This document shows, one piece after another, positions 10,755-20,074 of a stretch of DNA of 64,000 bases. This stretch comes from Deltaproteobacteria bacterium (GTDB lineage: Bacteria > Myxococcota_A > UBA9160 > UBA6930), in NCBI GenBank assembly GCA_029261795.1, contig JAJDAP010000095.1:64810-128809 (forward strand). Reading direction: 5' to 3'. The notes below the pieces were generated by a model. The model was not told the DNA's origin, ran no database searches, and saw nothing but the letters and a program-made list of their open reading frames with translations. Position 1 is the first letter of the stretch; the number at the start of each line of letters is the position of its first letter. The position numbers and the translations under genes are program-made.

Positions 10755-12260
10755 TCACCGACCGCGGGAGGCTGCCCGCTCGCCTCGCTCCCGCCAGGTG
10801 CCGCGGCGGAATCCGAGCAGCATCCAGATGGCGCGGGAGACGTGGTCGAAGATCAGCACGATCCAGAGCCCCGTGAGCGGCCCCTCGAAGAAGACGACGA
10901 GGGCAGCGAGCGGAACCCGGAAGACCCAGTTGCCGACGACCGCGGACCAGAGCGGGGTGACGGTATCGCCGGCGCCGCGGAAGGCGCCGGCCAGCGTGAA
11001 ATGAAGCTGCATCGCCGGCTGGGCGAGGGACAGGCATAACATGAAGGGGCCGAGGGCGACCACGGTCTCGGGGTCGACCGTGAACGCTTCGGCGAGCGGC
11101 ATGCGGAACCAGGCGCCGATGGCGCCCATCACTATCGCCGTGAGGATCGCCAGCCGTGCGGCGCGCCAACCTGCGCGCTCGGCTCCCGCGGTGTCTCCGG
11201 CTCCGAGCGCCTGCCCCACGATCGTGGCGACGGCCTGGGAGTAGCCGGTGCCCGGGATCCAGGAGAACGCGAGGATGCGGATGCCGATCGTGTAGGCCGC
11301 GATCGCCGAGGTGCCGTAGCCGCCGATCAACTTGAAGTAGAGGATCATGGCCAGGTTCATGATCAAGCGTTCGAACACGCTCGGTGCCGCAATCCGGATG
11401 AGCGGGGCGAACAACGGCCCGAGACCGCGGAAATCGCGGGGGCGCAGGGCGGTCGGGCCGTCGCGCGGTTTGCGGACCGCGATCGCCACGAAGATGAGCA
11501 CGGCGACGCCCTGGGAGATCAGCGTGGCGACGCCGGCGCCTTCCACGCCCCACTCGGGGCCGCCGCCCCAGCCGAAGATGAAGACGAAGTTGAGCCCGAT
11601 CTTCACCACCGTGAGCACGGCGGTAACGAGCATGGGGGTCACGGTGTCCTTGTCCGCGCGCATCCCGCTCTCGATGATCAGGGCGACGGAGGTGAGGATC
11701 GTCGAGCCCATCACCAGGCGCATGTACGGGACGCCGAGTTCGATCACCTCGTCTTCGGCGCCCAGCCAGGCGAGCAGGAAGGTCGGGTCGACGCCGAGCA
11801 CGGCGAAGAGCCCGACCGCGATGGCCAGCGAGACCACCAGCGATGCGGCGAGCGAGCGGCGGGATTCCTCGGGCTGGCCGGCACCGATCGAGCGCGCCAT
11901 CAGTGCCACGCCAGCGAACGAGAGCGCGAACAAGGCCGACTGCGCCACGAAGAAGAGCTGTTGCGCGACGCCAACCGCGGCCTGGGCGTTGCTGCCCAAC
12001 CGACCGACCATGGCGACATCGACGAGGCCGACCGTGCTCGCCAGCGTCATCGAGAGCATCACCGGCCAGGCGAGTTCGACGATTTCGCGGCTGGTGCCGG
12101 TGCGACGGCCAGAACCCGAGGTGCTGGGCGCGGCGCCAACCGCCAGCGCACTGGTCGGGTTGCCCGGCGAGGCCTCGGGGTCGCCGAGTTCCTCGACATG
12201 TCCTTCGACCTCGCGGCTCGCCCGCGAAGTCTCGTCGCGCGGGGAGGGGGGGTCGGACAT
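10755..12260 (-). CDS. MATE family multidrug/metabolite exporter
   Basis: 501 residues with twelve predicted membrane helices in two repeated halves. The N-terminal family signature ELAWPVMLSMTLASTVGLVD is followed by AMVGRLGSNAQAAVGVAQQ. The second half begins near PLIRIAAPSVFERLIMN. A polar 45-residue N-terminal extension precedes helix 1. MATE proteins export cationic organic compounds using Na+ or H+ gradients. It lies 32 bases downstream of ispH on the same strand, so it is probably cotranscribed. Confidence 0.9.
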   Translation of the reverse strand: MSDPPSPRDETSRASREVEGHVEELGDPEASPGNPTSALAVGAAPSTSGSGRRTGTSREIVELAWPVMLSMTLASTVGLVDVAMVGRLGSNAQAAVGVAQQLFFVAQSALFALSFAGVALMARSIGAGQPEESRRSLAASLVVSLAIAVGLFAVLGVDPTFLLAWLGAEDEVIELGVPYMRLVMGSTILTSVALIIESGMRADKDTVTPMLVTAVLTVVKIGLNFVFIFGWGGGPEWGVEGAGVATLISQGVAVLIFVAIAVRKPRDGPTALRPRDFRGLGPLFAPLIRIAAPSVFERLIMNLAMILYFKLIGGYGTSAIAAYTIGIRILAFSWIPGTGYSQAVATIVGQALGAGDTAGAERAGWRAARLAILTAIVMGAIGAWFRMPLAEAFTVDPETVVALGPFMLCLSLAQPAMQLHFTLAGAFRGAGDTVTPLWSAVVGNWVFRVPLAALVVFFEGPLTGLWIVLIFDHVSRAIWMLLGFRRGTWRERGERAASRGR

Positions 12261-12292
12261 CGAGCGAAACTAGGGGTCGCGCGGATGGGGCG

Positions 12293-13219
12293 CTAGCGAA
12301 GTTCCGAGGGAACCTGGAAGACGACGCCCTCGTCGACGTCGGGTTGCGAGACCACGATCGCGGCGTCGCCCGCCAACTCTCGCAGTCGCAGGGCGACGCC
12401 CTGTACCAGTTCCTCTGGTGCAGACGCGCCGGCAGTGAGACCCACGCGCGAGACGCCCGCGAGCCATTCCGGCTTCAGTTCTTCCGCGCTTTGAACCAGA
12501 TACGCGGGGACGCCGACCTTGTTGGCGAGCTCGACCAGCCGGTTCGAGTTGCTGCTCTCCGGCGCGCCGACCACGAGCACGAGATCGGCCTGCTGGCTGA
12601 GGCCGCGCACCGCGTTCTGGCGGTTCTGAGTGGCATAACAAATGTCGTCCTTGCGCGGTAGCTGGATCTCGGGGAAGCGCGCCTTCAGGGCGTCCATCAC
12701 TTCGCGGGTGTCGTCCACCGAGAGCGTGGTCTGGGTGAGCGCTGCGAGCTTGCCAGGGTCGTCGACCTCGAGCCGGGCGACGTCGGCTACGGTCTCGACG
12801 AGCAGCGTGCGCTCGGGCGCCTGGCCCATGGTGCCCTCGACCTCGACGTGGCCGGCATGGCCGACCAGGATGATCTGGTGGTCCTCGGCGGCGAAGCGCC
12901 GCGCCTCGACGTGCACCTTCGTGACGAGCGGGCAGGTCGCATCGATGGTGTGCAGCTTCTGCTGGTCGGCGGCCTCGCGCACCGCCGGAGAAACGCCGTG
13001 GGCACTGAAGATCAACACGGCGCCCTCGGGTGCGTCTGCGGGGTCTTCGATGAAGATGGCGCCGAGCCCGCGCAGGCGCTCGACCACGTGGCGGTTATGG
13101 ACGATCTCGTGGCGGACGTAGACGGGCGCTCCGAAACGTTCGAGCGCCAGCTCCACGATCTCGATGGCCCGGTCCACTCCGGCGCAGAATCCGCGCGGGT
13201 TGGCGAGTTCGATCCGCAT
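12293..13219 (-). CDS. ispH: 4-hydroxy-3-methylbut-2-enyl diphosphate reductase (IspH)
   Basis: 308 residues. The [4Fe-4S] ligands are Cys12 ([11 protein letters not shown]), Cys96 ([11 protein letters not shown]) and Cys194 ([10 protein letters not shown]), close to the positions in E. coli IspH. Substrate-binding motifs HEIVHN, SAHGVSP, TQTTLS and SSNSNRL are all present. It catalyses the last step of the MEP pathway, giving IPP and DMAPP. The MATE gene follows on the same strand; the acyl-CoA dehydrogenase operon is divergent. Confidence 0.97.
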   Translation of the reverse strand: MRIELANPRGFCAGVDRAIEIVELALERFGAPVYVRHEIVHNRHVVERLRGLGAIFIEDPADAPEGAVLIFSAHGVSPAVREAADQQKLHTIDATCPLVTKVHVEARRFAAEDHQIILVGHAGHVEVEGTMGQAPERTLLVETVADVARLEVDDPGKLAALTQTTLSVDDTREVMDALKARFPEIQLPRKDDICYATQNRQNAVRGLSQQADLVLVVGAPESSNSNRLVELANKVGVPAYLVQSAEELKPEWLAGVSRVGLTAGASAPEELVQGVALRLRELAGDAAIVVSQPDVDEGVVFQVPSELR

Positions 13220-13323
13220 CGCGGGAAGCTAGCGGATGGCCGCAACCGCACGCTGCGTGCCCAGGAGCGAGCGGGTATGCTCCGGCGCCTGATTCGCATG
13301 TCAATCCGAAGGAGACGCACGGG

Positions 13324-14520
13324 ATGGCCGAACTCGACGACTACCGCGCCGACACCCGATCCTGGCTGGACGAGAACTGCCCCCAGAGCCTACGGGCCGG
13401 CGGCGGCGGTTCCCTCTACGGCATCACGGGCGGCAAGAAGTTCAACCCGAAGAACCCGGACGAACGGGTCTGGCTCGAACGCGGCGCGGAGAAGGGGCTG
13501 ACGGCTCCGACCTGGCCCACCGAGTACGGCGGGGGTGGCCTCAGCAAGGAGCAGAACAAGATCCTGCTGCAGTGCATGCGCGAGCTGAAGACGCCGCCGC
13601 CGCTGGTCGGCTTCGGCCTCACCATGATCGGCCCGACGCTGCTTCAGTACGGCAACGACGCCCAGAAAGCCGAGCACCTTCCCAACATCGTCCAGGGCAA
13701 GATCCGTTGGTGCCAGGGCTACTCCGAGCCCGGCGCCGGTTCGGACCTGGCGGGCCTGCAGTGCCGGGCCGTCGAGGACGGCGACGAGTACGTCATCAAC
13801 GGCTCGAAGATCTGGACCTCGAACGCCGACGAGGCCGACTGGATCTTCTGCCTGGTGCGCACGGATCCGGATGCCAAGAAGCAGGAGGGCATCACCTTTC
13901 TGTTGATCGACATGGAGCAGCCCGGTGTCACCGTCCGACCGATCCCGTTGATCTCGGGTTCTTCGCCGTTCTGCGAAACCTTCTTCGACGACGCCCGCGC
14001 CCACCAGCGCAACGTCATCCACAAGAAGAACGCGGGCTGGACGGTGGCCAAGGCCCTGCTCGGTCACGAACGCACCATGATCGCGGATGCTTTCGGTGTG
14101 GGCGGTGGCGGTAGCCGGCTCTCACTGGCCGACCGCGCACGCAAGTATCTGCCCGAGAGCGCCGATGGCCGCGTCTCGGACGCCGCCTTGCGCAGCGAGA
14201 TCGCCCAGATGGAGATCGACTCGAAGGCCTTCGGCCTGACCGTGCAGCGCTCGAAGGACGCGGCGAAGGCCGGCCATCAGCCCGGCCCCGAGAGTTCGAT
14301 GTTCAAGGTCTACGGCACCGAGCTCAACATGGCGCGCCACGAACTGATGGTTCGCATCGCCGGCCCTCAGGCCCTCGGCTGGGAGGGCGAGGGCTTCGAG
14401 GACGAGGAACTCCAGCTCACCCGCGATTGGTTGCGCACCCGCGGCAACTCGATCGAGGGGGGCACCAGCGAGGTGCAACGCAACATCATCGCCAAGCGCG
14501 TGCTCGGTCTTCCGGACTAG
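13324..14520 (+). CDS. acyl-CoA dehydrogenase, first of an adjacent pair
   Basis: 398 residues of the acyl-CoA dehydrogenase fold. The helical N domain is followed by the FAD-contact segment RWCQGYSEPGAGSDLAGL, the strand motif GSKIWTSNADEADW, and the C-terminal NSIEGGTSEVQRNIIAKRV signature. AAGGAG lies ten bases before the ATG. The family oxidises acyl-CoA thioesters to enoyl-CoA using FAD and passes electrons to ETF. A second, diverged acyl-CoA dehydrogenase follows 23 bases later. Such pairs often form alpha2beta2 enzymes for steroid-side-chain or branched substrates in Actinobacteria and some Proteobacteria, but here that is inference. Confidence 0.9.
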   Translation: MAELDDYRADTRSWLDENCPQSLRAGGGGSLYGITGGKKFNPKNPDERVWLERGAEKGLTAPTWPTEYGGGGLSKEQNKILLQCMRELKTPPPLVGFGLTMIGPTLLQYGNDAQKAEHLPNIVQGKIRWCQGYSEPGAGSDLAGLQCRAVEDGDEYVINGSKIWTSNADEADWIFCLVRTDPDAKKQEGITFLLIDMEQPGVTVRPIPLISGSSPFCETFFDDARAHQRNVIHKKNAGWTVAKALLGHERTMIADAFGVGGGGSRLSLADRARKYLPESADGRVSDAALRSEIAQMEIDSKAFGLTVQRSKDAAKAGHQPGPESSMFKVYGTELNMARHELMVRIAGPQALGWEGEGFEDEELQLTRDWLRTRGNSIEGGTSEVQRNIIAKRVLGLPD

Positions 14521-14543
14521 CAGGGATAGAGAGAACAAACACG

Positions 14544-15656
14544 ATGGATCTAGTACTCACGGAAGATCAGGAGTTCATCCGGAAGACGGCCGCCGACTTC
14601 GTCGAAGAGAAGTCGCCGGTCTCTCGTTTTCGGGAACTCCGCGACAAGCAGGACGCGACGGGCTTCTCCCGTGAACTCTGGAAGGAAATGGCCGACCTCG
14701 GCTGGGCGGGCATTCCCTACGCCGAGGATGTGGGCGGCGCCGACATGGGCTTCGCCGAGCTGGCCGTGGTGCTCGAAGAACTCGGCCGCGCCCTCGCTCC
14801 GGAGCCCTTCCTTTCGACGGTTCTGCTGGCCGGCCAGGCCCTGGCGCTCTCGGGGAACCAGGCGCTGGCCAAGGAATGGCTGACGAAGATCTGCGCTGGC
14901 GAGGCCGTGCTGGCCGTCGCCTATCAAGAGGCGCGAAGTCGCTACGACCTCGATGCCATCGAGACCCAGGCGGTGAAGGATGGCACGGGCTTCAAGCTGA
15001 GTGGCGAGAAGGTCCAGGTGCTCGACGGCCACGTGGCAGACGCGATCCTGGTCTCGGCGAAGGCCGATGGCGGCGTGAAGCTGTTTCTCGTGCCGGCCGG
15101 CGCCGCTGGATTGACCATCACCCGGCAGGCACGGCTCGATGATCGGAACGCAGCCCTGGTCGCCCTCGACGGCGTCTCCGTGGGCGCCGATGCCGTGGTC
15201 GGAGATGGCGCATTGCTCGCCAACGTCGTCGACCGCGCCACCGTGGGGCTCTGCGCCGAGATGCTCGGCGGCATGCAGCAGGCCCTCGATCTCTCGCTCG
15301 AGTACCTGAAGACGCGCAAGCAGTTCGACGTGGTGATCGGCAGCTTCCAGGCGCTGAAGCATCGCGCGGCCGATGTCTTCATCGAGATCGAGTTGTGCAA
15401 GTCCGCCGTGATGGCCGCGGCCCGCGCAATCGATGCCGGGGCTCCGGACACGGCCAAGCTGGTTTCGGTTGCCAAGGCGAAGTGCTCGGACGCCTACGTG
15501 CTCGCAACCAACGAAGGCGTCCAGTTCTTCGGCGGCGTCGGCATGACCGACGAGTACGACATCGGCTTCTACATGAAGCGGGCCCGCGCGGCAGAACTCA
15601 GCTTCGGCGACGCCGCGTTTCATCGCGACCGCTGGGCCACGCTCTCCGGTTACTAG
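14544..15656 (+). CDS. acyl-CoA dehydrogenase, second of an adjacent pair
   Basis: 370 residues, shorter and more diverged than its neighbour. It starts MDLVLTEDQEFIRKTAADFV, as is usual for this subgroup, and has the helix EEKSPVSRFRELRD and the C-terminal signature QFFGGVGMTDEYDIG. The FAD-contact loop of the middle domain is poorly conserved (VAYQEARSRYDLDAI) compared with the first protein, consistent with a partner subunit in a heteromeric enzyme. It is three bases upstream of hemE, so the lipid and haem genes are probably cotranscribed. Confidence 0.87.
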   Translation: MDLVLTEDQEFIRKTAADFVEEKSPVSRFRELRDKQDATGFSRELWKEMADLGWAGIPYAEDVGGADMGFAELAVVLEELGRALAPEPFLSTVLLAGQALALSGNQALAKEWLTKICAGEAVLAVAYQEARSRYDLDAIETQAVKDGTGFKLSGEKVQVLDGHVADAILVSAKADGGVKLFLVPAGAAGLTITRQARLDDRNAALVALDGVSVGADAVVGDGALLANVVDRATVGLCAEMLGGMQQALDLSLEYLKTRKQFDVVIGSFQALKHRAADVFIEIELCKSAVMAAARAIDAGAPDTAKLVSVAKAKCSDAYVLATNEGVQFFGGVGMTDEYDIGFYMKRARAAELSFGDAAFHRDRWATLSGY

Positions 15657-15659
15657 TCG

Positions 15660-16703
15660 GTGGCCGCACTCGATCCGACTACGCGCATGCTGAATGCCTG
15701 CCGCGGCGAACCGGTGGATCGTCCTCCGGTCTGGCTGATGCGCCAGGCCGGGCGCTACCTGCCCGAGTACCGCGCCGTTCGCAAGGGCGTCACGTTCCTC
15801 GAGATGTGTGCCGACGTCGACCGCGCGGTCGAAGTCTCCCTGCAACCGATCCGTCTGGTCGGGAGCGAGGCCGTCGTGTTCTTCTGCGACATCTTCGTGC
15901 CCGTGCTCGGCATGGGCGTCGGTCTCGATTTCGCGCCGGGCCCGGTGATGGAAGCCCCGCTGCGAAGCCGCGCCCAGGTCGATGCCCTGTCGTTGGCCGA
16001 TCCGCGCGAAACGGTGCCCTACGTGTTCGAGATCCAGCAGCGCTTGCGCAAAGAGCTGGCGCCGGATCGGATCCCCCTGATCGGCTTCGCCGGCGCGCCC
16101 TTCACACTCGCCACCTATCTGATCGAGGGGAAGGGCGACCCGACTGGCAGCTACGAGAACCTGCATCACATGCGGCGCGAGGATCGCGCCACCTTGGACG
16201 CGCTGCTCGAGCGCCTCGCCGAGATGACCATCCGCTACCTGAACGCCCAGATCGACGCCGGCGCCCAGGTGCTGCAGGTTTTCGATACCTGGGCCGGTAC
16301 GCTCGACGAGGCGACCTACCGGGAGCTGGTGCTGCCGGTGAACCAGGCCATCGCCGCGGGGGTGGATCGCTCCCGAGCTCCCCTGATTCTGTACATGAAC
16401 GACGCACCGCATCTATTTGATATATCAATGGAAACTGGCGTAGACGTCCTCTCCGTCGGCGCCGCCGTAGACTTCGCCGATGCGGCTCGTCGGGCCGGCA
16501 GCGCCGTCAGCCTGCAAGGCAATCTGGCGCCGGAGGAACTCGAACTTCCGGCTGCCGAGATCCATCGCCGGGTCCGCGAGATCGCCGAGGCGGGTTCCGC
16601 GGCACGCGGCCACGTGCTGAACCTGGGCCACGGCTGCCTGCCTACCACGCCGGTCAAGGGCGTCCGCGCCTTCACCGATGCCGCTCGCGCGCTCGCGCCA
16701 TGA
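15660..16703 (+). CDS. hemE: uroporphyrinogen decarboxylase (HemE)
   Basis: 347 residues with the HemE signatures PVWLMRQAGRYLPEYR near the N terminus, GFAGAPFTLATYLIEG, the FDTWAG loop, and the C-terminal GHGCLPTTPVKGVRAF. The start is GTG, three bases after the dehydrogenase stop. It decarboxylates the four acetate side chains of uroporphyrinogen III to give coproporphyrinogen III. It is coupled to hemY by an ATGA overlap; the coproporphyrinogen oxidase that should act between the two is not in this window. Confidence 0.97.
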   Translation: MAALDPTTRMLNACRGEPVDRPPVWLMRQAGRYLPEYRAVRKGVTFLEMCADVDRAVEVSLQPIRLVGSEAVVFFCDIFVPVLGMGVGLDFAPGPVMEAPLRSRAQVDALSLADPRETVPYVFEIQQRLRKELAPDRIPLIGFAGAPFTLATYLIEGKGDPTGSYENLHHMRREDRATLDALLERLAEMTIRYLNAQIDAGAQVLQVFDTWAGTLDEATYRELVLPVNQAIAAGVDRSRAPLILYMNDAPHLFDISMETGVDVLSVGAAVDFADAARRAGSAVSLQGNLAPEELELPAAEIHRRVREIAEAGSAARGHVLNLGHGCLPTTPVKGVRAFTDAARALAP

Positions 16704-18046
16704 GTGCGGATCTCGACGTCGTCGTTGTGGGTGCGGGGATCGCGGGCCTCGGAGCGGCGCATCAACTGCGTGCGGACGGCCGCGAGGTGTTGGTTCTCGA
16801 AGCCGGCCCGAGAGCGGGTGGTGCCATGCAGACGGCCGAGCAGGACGGCTTCAGGTTCGAGCGCGGTACCAGCAGCTTCCGCCTGACGGCCAGCCTGTGC
16901 GCGTTGCTCGAGCGGTTGGGCATCGCGGATGTGATGCGCAAGGCGGACCCCGAGAGCCACGAGCGCTTCCTGTTGAAGCCCGGCGGGCTGGTCCCGGTGC
17001 CTCTTGGTCCTGGCTCGTTGGTTTCGACGGATCTGCTGACGGGGCGTGGCAAGCGTCGGCTGCTGAAGGAGCCGTTCGTTTCGCGCGGTGATGGCGGTAG
17101 CGAGACCGTGGCCGAGTTCGTCGGGCGCCGGCTCGGGCCGGAAGCCGTGGAGCGAATGGTCGCGCCGTTCCTGGTCGGCGTCTACGCCGGCGATGTCCAG
17201 CAACTCGGCGCTGAAGCCGTGTTCCCGGCCCTGGTCGAGTACGAGCGCCGCGCTGGATCGATCGTGGGCGGTGCGCTGCGGGGCGCCTTGTTCGGACCGC
17301 GCGCGGCCAAGGTGCCGGCCGGCAGCTTCTCCGCCGAGGGCGGCCTGTCCGCGCTGATCGATCGCCTGGTCGAGACGCTAGGCGAGGGCACCGTGCGCAC
17401 CGGGGTCCGGGTGGAAGCGATCGAGCCCACGGCTTCCGGCCATCGCCTGATCGTGGCTGGCGAGGCGGTCTCTGCCAAGCAGGTGTTGCTTTGCGTCGAC
17501 CCGGCAACCGTCGCCGGCTTGTTGCGCCCCTTCGCCGGCGAGGCCGCCGCGTTCTGCGATCGGGTGGCCTATCGACCGATGGTCAGCATGGCCCTCGACG
17601 TGGATCCGGAACGCGCGAAACGGCCGATCACCGGGCTCGGCTTCCTGGTGCCGGACGAGACCGGCGTCGAGTTGTTGGGCGCGTTGTTCATGAGTCGGCT
17701 GTTCCCGGGCCGCGCGCCCGCCGGCCGAGAACTCGTCTCAGCGATGATCGGGGGCGCCCGCTGGCCCGAGGCTGTCGACGCCGATGATGCGACCCTGCTG
17801 AGCCGCGCCCAGGAGGGCCTCGACCGCGCCCTGGGCACCGGCGACGCGCCGCGCATCCTGGCCGTGAACCGCTGGCCCCGCGCGCTCCCCCAACCCGGCC
17901 CCGACCACCTCCCCCTGGTCCGCCAACTGCGCCAATCCCTCCTCGATCACCCCGGCCTCTCCCTCGCCGGCGGCTGGCTCGACGGCGTCGCCGCCCCCCG
18001 AGCCCTGGAATCCGGCCTAGCCGCCGCCAACCGCCTGAGCGCCTGA
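16700..18046 (+). CDS. hemY: protoporphyrinogen oxidase, HemY type
   Basis: 448 residues. The N-terminal FAD-binding motif VVVVGAGIAGLGAAHQL and LVLEAGPRAGGAMQT are characteristic, as are the middle KVPAGSFSAEGGLSALIDRL and the C-terminal dinucleotide signature LSLAGGWLDGVAAPRALESG. The family is an oxygen-dependent flavoenzyme making protoporphyrin IX, the substrate for the ferrochelatase encoded just across the palindrome. Its TGA stop (18044-18046) lies in the left tip of that palindrome, exactly mirrored by the hemH stop. Confidence 0.93.
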   Translation: MSADLDVVVVGAGIAGLGAAHQLRADGREVLVLEAGPRAGGAMQTAEQDGFRFERGTSSFRLTASLCALLERLGIADVMRKADPESHERFLLKPGGLVPVPLGPGSLVSTDLLTGRGKRRLLKEPFVSRGDGGSETVAEFVGRRLGPEAVERMVAPFLVGVYAGDVQQLGAEAVFPALVEYERRAGSIVGGALRGALFGPRAAKVPAGSFSAEGGLSALIDRLVETLGEGTVRTGVRVEAIEPTASGHRLIVAGEAVSAKQVLLCVDPATVAGLLRPFAGEAAAFCDRVAYRPMVSMALDVDPERAKRPITGLGFLVPDETGVELLGALFMSRLFPGRAPAGRELVSAMIGGARWPEAVDADDATLLSRAQEGLDRALGTGDAPRILAVNRWPRALPQPGPDHLPLVRQLRQSLLDHPGLSLAGGWLDGVAAPRALESGLAAANRLSA

Positions 18047-18143
18047 GCGGGGACGGACTCCTCAGTTTCAAGTTTTCAAGTTTGAAAGTTCTTTGAACTT
18101 TCAAACTTGAAAACTTGAAACTGAGGAGTCCGTCCCCGCTCAG
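18043..18143. repeat. perfect 101-bp palindrome between hemY and hemH
   Basis: Bases 18043-18091 pair without mismatch with 18095-18143: 49-bp arms around a TTT loop. The GC-rich tips (CTGAGCGGGGACGGACTCC) enclose an AT-rich core with repeats of TTTCAAG. It fills the whole gap between the converging hemY and hemH genes, and each tip provides the stop codon of the gene beside it. The RNA would form a very stable hairpin in either direction, so it probably acts as a bidirectional transcription end. A second, degenerate copy is at 24833-24932. It resembles REP/MITE-type mobile palindromes. Confidence 0.9.
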
Positions 18144-19150
18144 AGGCGGGCGGCGAGGGCTTGGGTGAAGCGGGGGGAGGCGTTGACGCAGGGGATCAGG
18201 GTGAGCGCTTCGCCGCCGCAGGCCTGCCACTGGTCTCTGGCGCGGATGCCGATTTCTTCGACGGTTTCGAGGCAATCTGCGACGAAGGAGGGACAGAAGA
18301 CCGCCAGGCGCCGGACGCCCGCCGCGGCCAGTTCCGGCAGCACGAAATCGGTGAACGGTTGGATCCACGGGTCGCGGCCCAGGCGCGATTGGAACGACGT
18401 GCTGACCCTGGCCGGATCGAGCCCGAGTTCTTCCGTCACCGCGCGGGTGGTGGCGTGACACTGGGCGCGGTAGCAGCCGGCGTTGTGGGCCCCCAGCGCC
18501 TCGCAACAGCCGGTGGATTCGAGGCAGTGCCGACCACTCGGGTCCGCCTTGCGGATGTGTCGCTCCGGAAGCCCGTGATACGAGAACAGCACGTGGTCGG
18601 CCGCGAACTCGCCGAGGATGGGCGCCGCGACCTCGGCCACAGCGCCAATGAAGCCCGGTTCGGTCGGGAACGAGCCCAGCACCTCGAGCGCTGGCGCACC
18701 ATTTCCGAGCGCCGCGTGTAGCTCGCGCACCCGCGCCTCCGCCGAGCCCGAGGAAGACTGGGCATCGTGCGGAAAGAGCGGAACGGCCACGATGCGCTCG
18801 ACACCAGCCTCGACCAGCCGAGAGAGGGCCGTCGCCATCTTCGGCTCGCCGTAGCGCATGCCGAGTTCCACCCGGTACGCACTCCCGAGTGCTTCACGAA
18901 GCGCGGCCGCCAGGGCCTCGGAGTGGAAGAGCAACGGCGAGCCCTGCTTCATCCAGATCTTTCGATAGGCCGCCGCGGACTTCGGCGCGCGGAACGGCGC
19001 GATGATCGCGTTGACCAACAGCCAGCGCGCCGGCGCCGCAAGATCGATCACCAGCGGATCGCTCAGGAACTCGCGCAAATAACGACGCACGTCGCCCGTC
19101 TCGGGAGAGGCCGGGGTACCGAGTTGGAGCAGCAGCACGCCCGTGCTCAT
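18140..19150 (-). CDS. hemH: ferrochelatase with internal cysteine cluster
   Basis: 336 residues. The catalytic region SYHGLPERH (His192) and the late acidic segment DCLETVEEIG are present. It inserts Fe2+ into protoporphyrin IX. An internal insert has Cys209, Cys215, Cys216, Cys226 and Cys231 (CLESTGCCEALG...GCYRAQC). This agrees with the [2Fe-2S] ferrochelatase class described for Myxococcus-like bacteria, where the ligands are internal rather than C-terminal. The start overlaps the pcs stop (ATGA), and its own TGA lies in the tip of the palindrome. Confidence 0.95.
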   Translation of the reverse strand: MSTGVLLLQLGTPASPETGDVRRYLREFLSDPLVIDLAAPARWLLVNAIIAPFRAPKSAAAYRKIWMKQGSPLLFHSEALAAALREALGSAYRVELGMRYGEPKMATALSRLVEAGVERIVAVPLFPHDAQSSSGSAEARVRELHAALGNGAPALEVLGSFPTEPGFIGAVAEVAAPILGEFAADHVLFSYHGLPERHIRKADPSGRHCLESTGCCEALGAHNAGCYRAQCHATTRAVTEELGLDPARVSTSFQSRLGRDPWIQPFTDFVLPELAAAGVRRLAVFCPSFVADCLETVEEIGIRARDQWQACGGEALTLIPCVNASPRFTQALAARL

Positions 19151-19884
19151 GATGCCTCGGCACCCTCACGCTTCTGGCTGCGAAGTTCGCGATGGGCCAG
19201 GCCGCCTAGCCAGAACGAAAGCGCCACGTACCAGACCGGGTAGAGCAGCGAGATCTCGATCAAGTGCCAGCCGGCGCTGCGCTCGGGAAAGCCGATCGCG
19301 AGTGCCACGACCACGACCCACAACGCCGCACCGACGTTCGTACTCCACCACAAGCTCTGCATCCGGCTCGGATACACATACTTGAGTGGGATGAAGACCG
19401 CGAAGGCGAGGGCGATGAGCAGCAACGCCGTGGCCGCCACGCTGAAGTCGAACACCCAGACGTAGATGGCGACCACGTTCCAGTAGGACGGGAAGCCGAC
19501 GAAGAAGTGATCCTCGGTCTTGGCGTCGGCCTGGGAGAAGCCGTAGCCGCTGGCCAGGATGGGGGCGGCCGCCACCCAGACCGATTCGATCGCGCCGCTG
19601 AAGCTGAGGAACGCGATCGGCACGATCACGTAGTTCAGGTAGTCGATGATGTCGTCGAGGCGGCGGCCGTCGATGCCCGGAACCACCTCGGAAACCCGGG
19701 CGCGCCGGGCCAGCGTGCCATCCACGGCATCGATGCTGAGGGCCACCAACATCCACAAGGCGCTCGCGCGGAAATCGCCGCCGGCGGCAGCCTCGAGCGC
19801 GATCAGGCCGACGACGCCGCCGCTGGCCGTGAGGAGATGGACGGCCCAAGCGCGGGTGCGCTCGCCGAGCGTGTGGTTGGGCAC
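19147..19884 (-). CDS. pcs: phosphatidylcholine synthase (CDP-alcohol phosphatidyltransferase)
   Basis: 245 residues with about eight membrane helices. It opens with RAWAVHLLTASGGVVGL as in Pcs and carries the CDP-alcohol motif DG..AR.(8)G...D...D as DGTLARRARVSEVVPGIDG followed by RRLDDIID. Pcs condenses choline with CDP-diacylglycerol in the inner membrane. The GTG at 19884 is preferred because it has GGAAGG/AAGGAG just upstream and gives the family's usual length; the frame extends upstream without Pcs-like sequence. It is coupled to hemH, whose enzyme is also membrane-associated. Confidence 0.88.
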   Translation of the reverse strand: MPNHTLGERTRAWAVHLLTASGGVVGLIALEAAAGGDFRASALWMLVALSIDAVDGTLARRARVSEVVPGIDGRRLDDIIDYLNYVIVPIAFLSFSGAIESVWVAAAPILASGYGFSQADAKTEDHFFVGFPSYWNVVAIYVWVFDFSVAATALLLIALAFAVFIPLKYVYPSRMQSLWWSTNVGAALWVVVVALAIGFPERSAGWHLIEISLLYPVWYVALSFWLGGLAHRELRSQKREGAEAS

Positions 19885-20074
19885 GGCCTTCCGGCTCCTT
19901 GTTCGCCCGGTCCGCTCCGGACCGGTTCGGGATCGAGCGCAGGGTACCGAAATGGCTAGAATCGCCGCCTCGTCGCAAGCTGCTCCGGCCCCCAACTTCG
20001 CGGGCGATCTTTCATCAGCAAGCTGTCGTCAAGCCGGGCGCCGAGTCGACCGATTCGCAGAGCAGGAGTCGCAC

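Noticed and set aside
14550-16412. 620-codon frame antisense to the acyl-CoA dehydrogenase and hemE
   Set aside because: The composition (His/Leu/Glu-rich without domains) follows from the codon bias of the sense genes.
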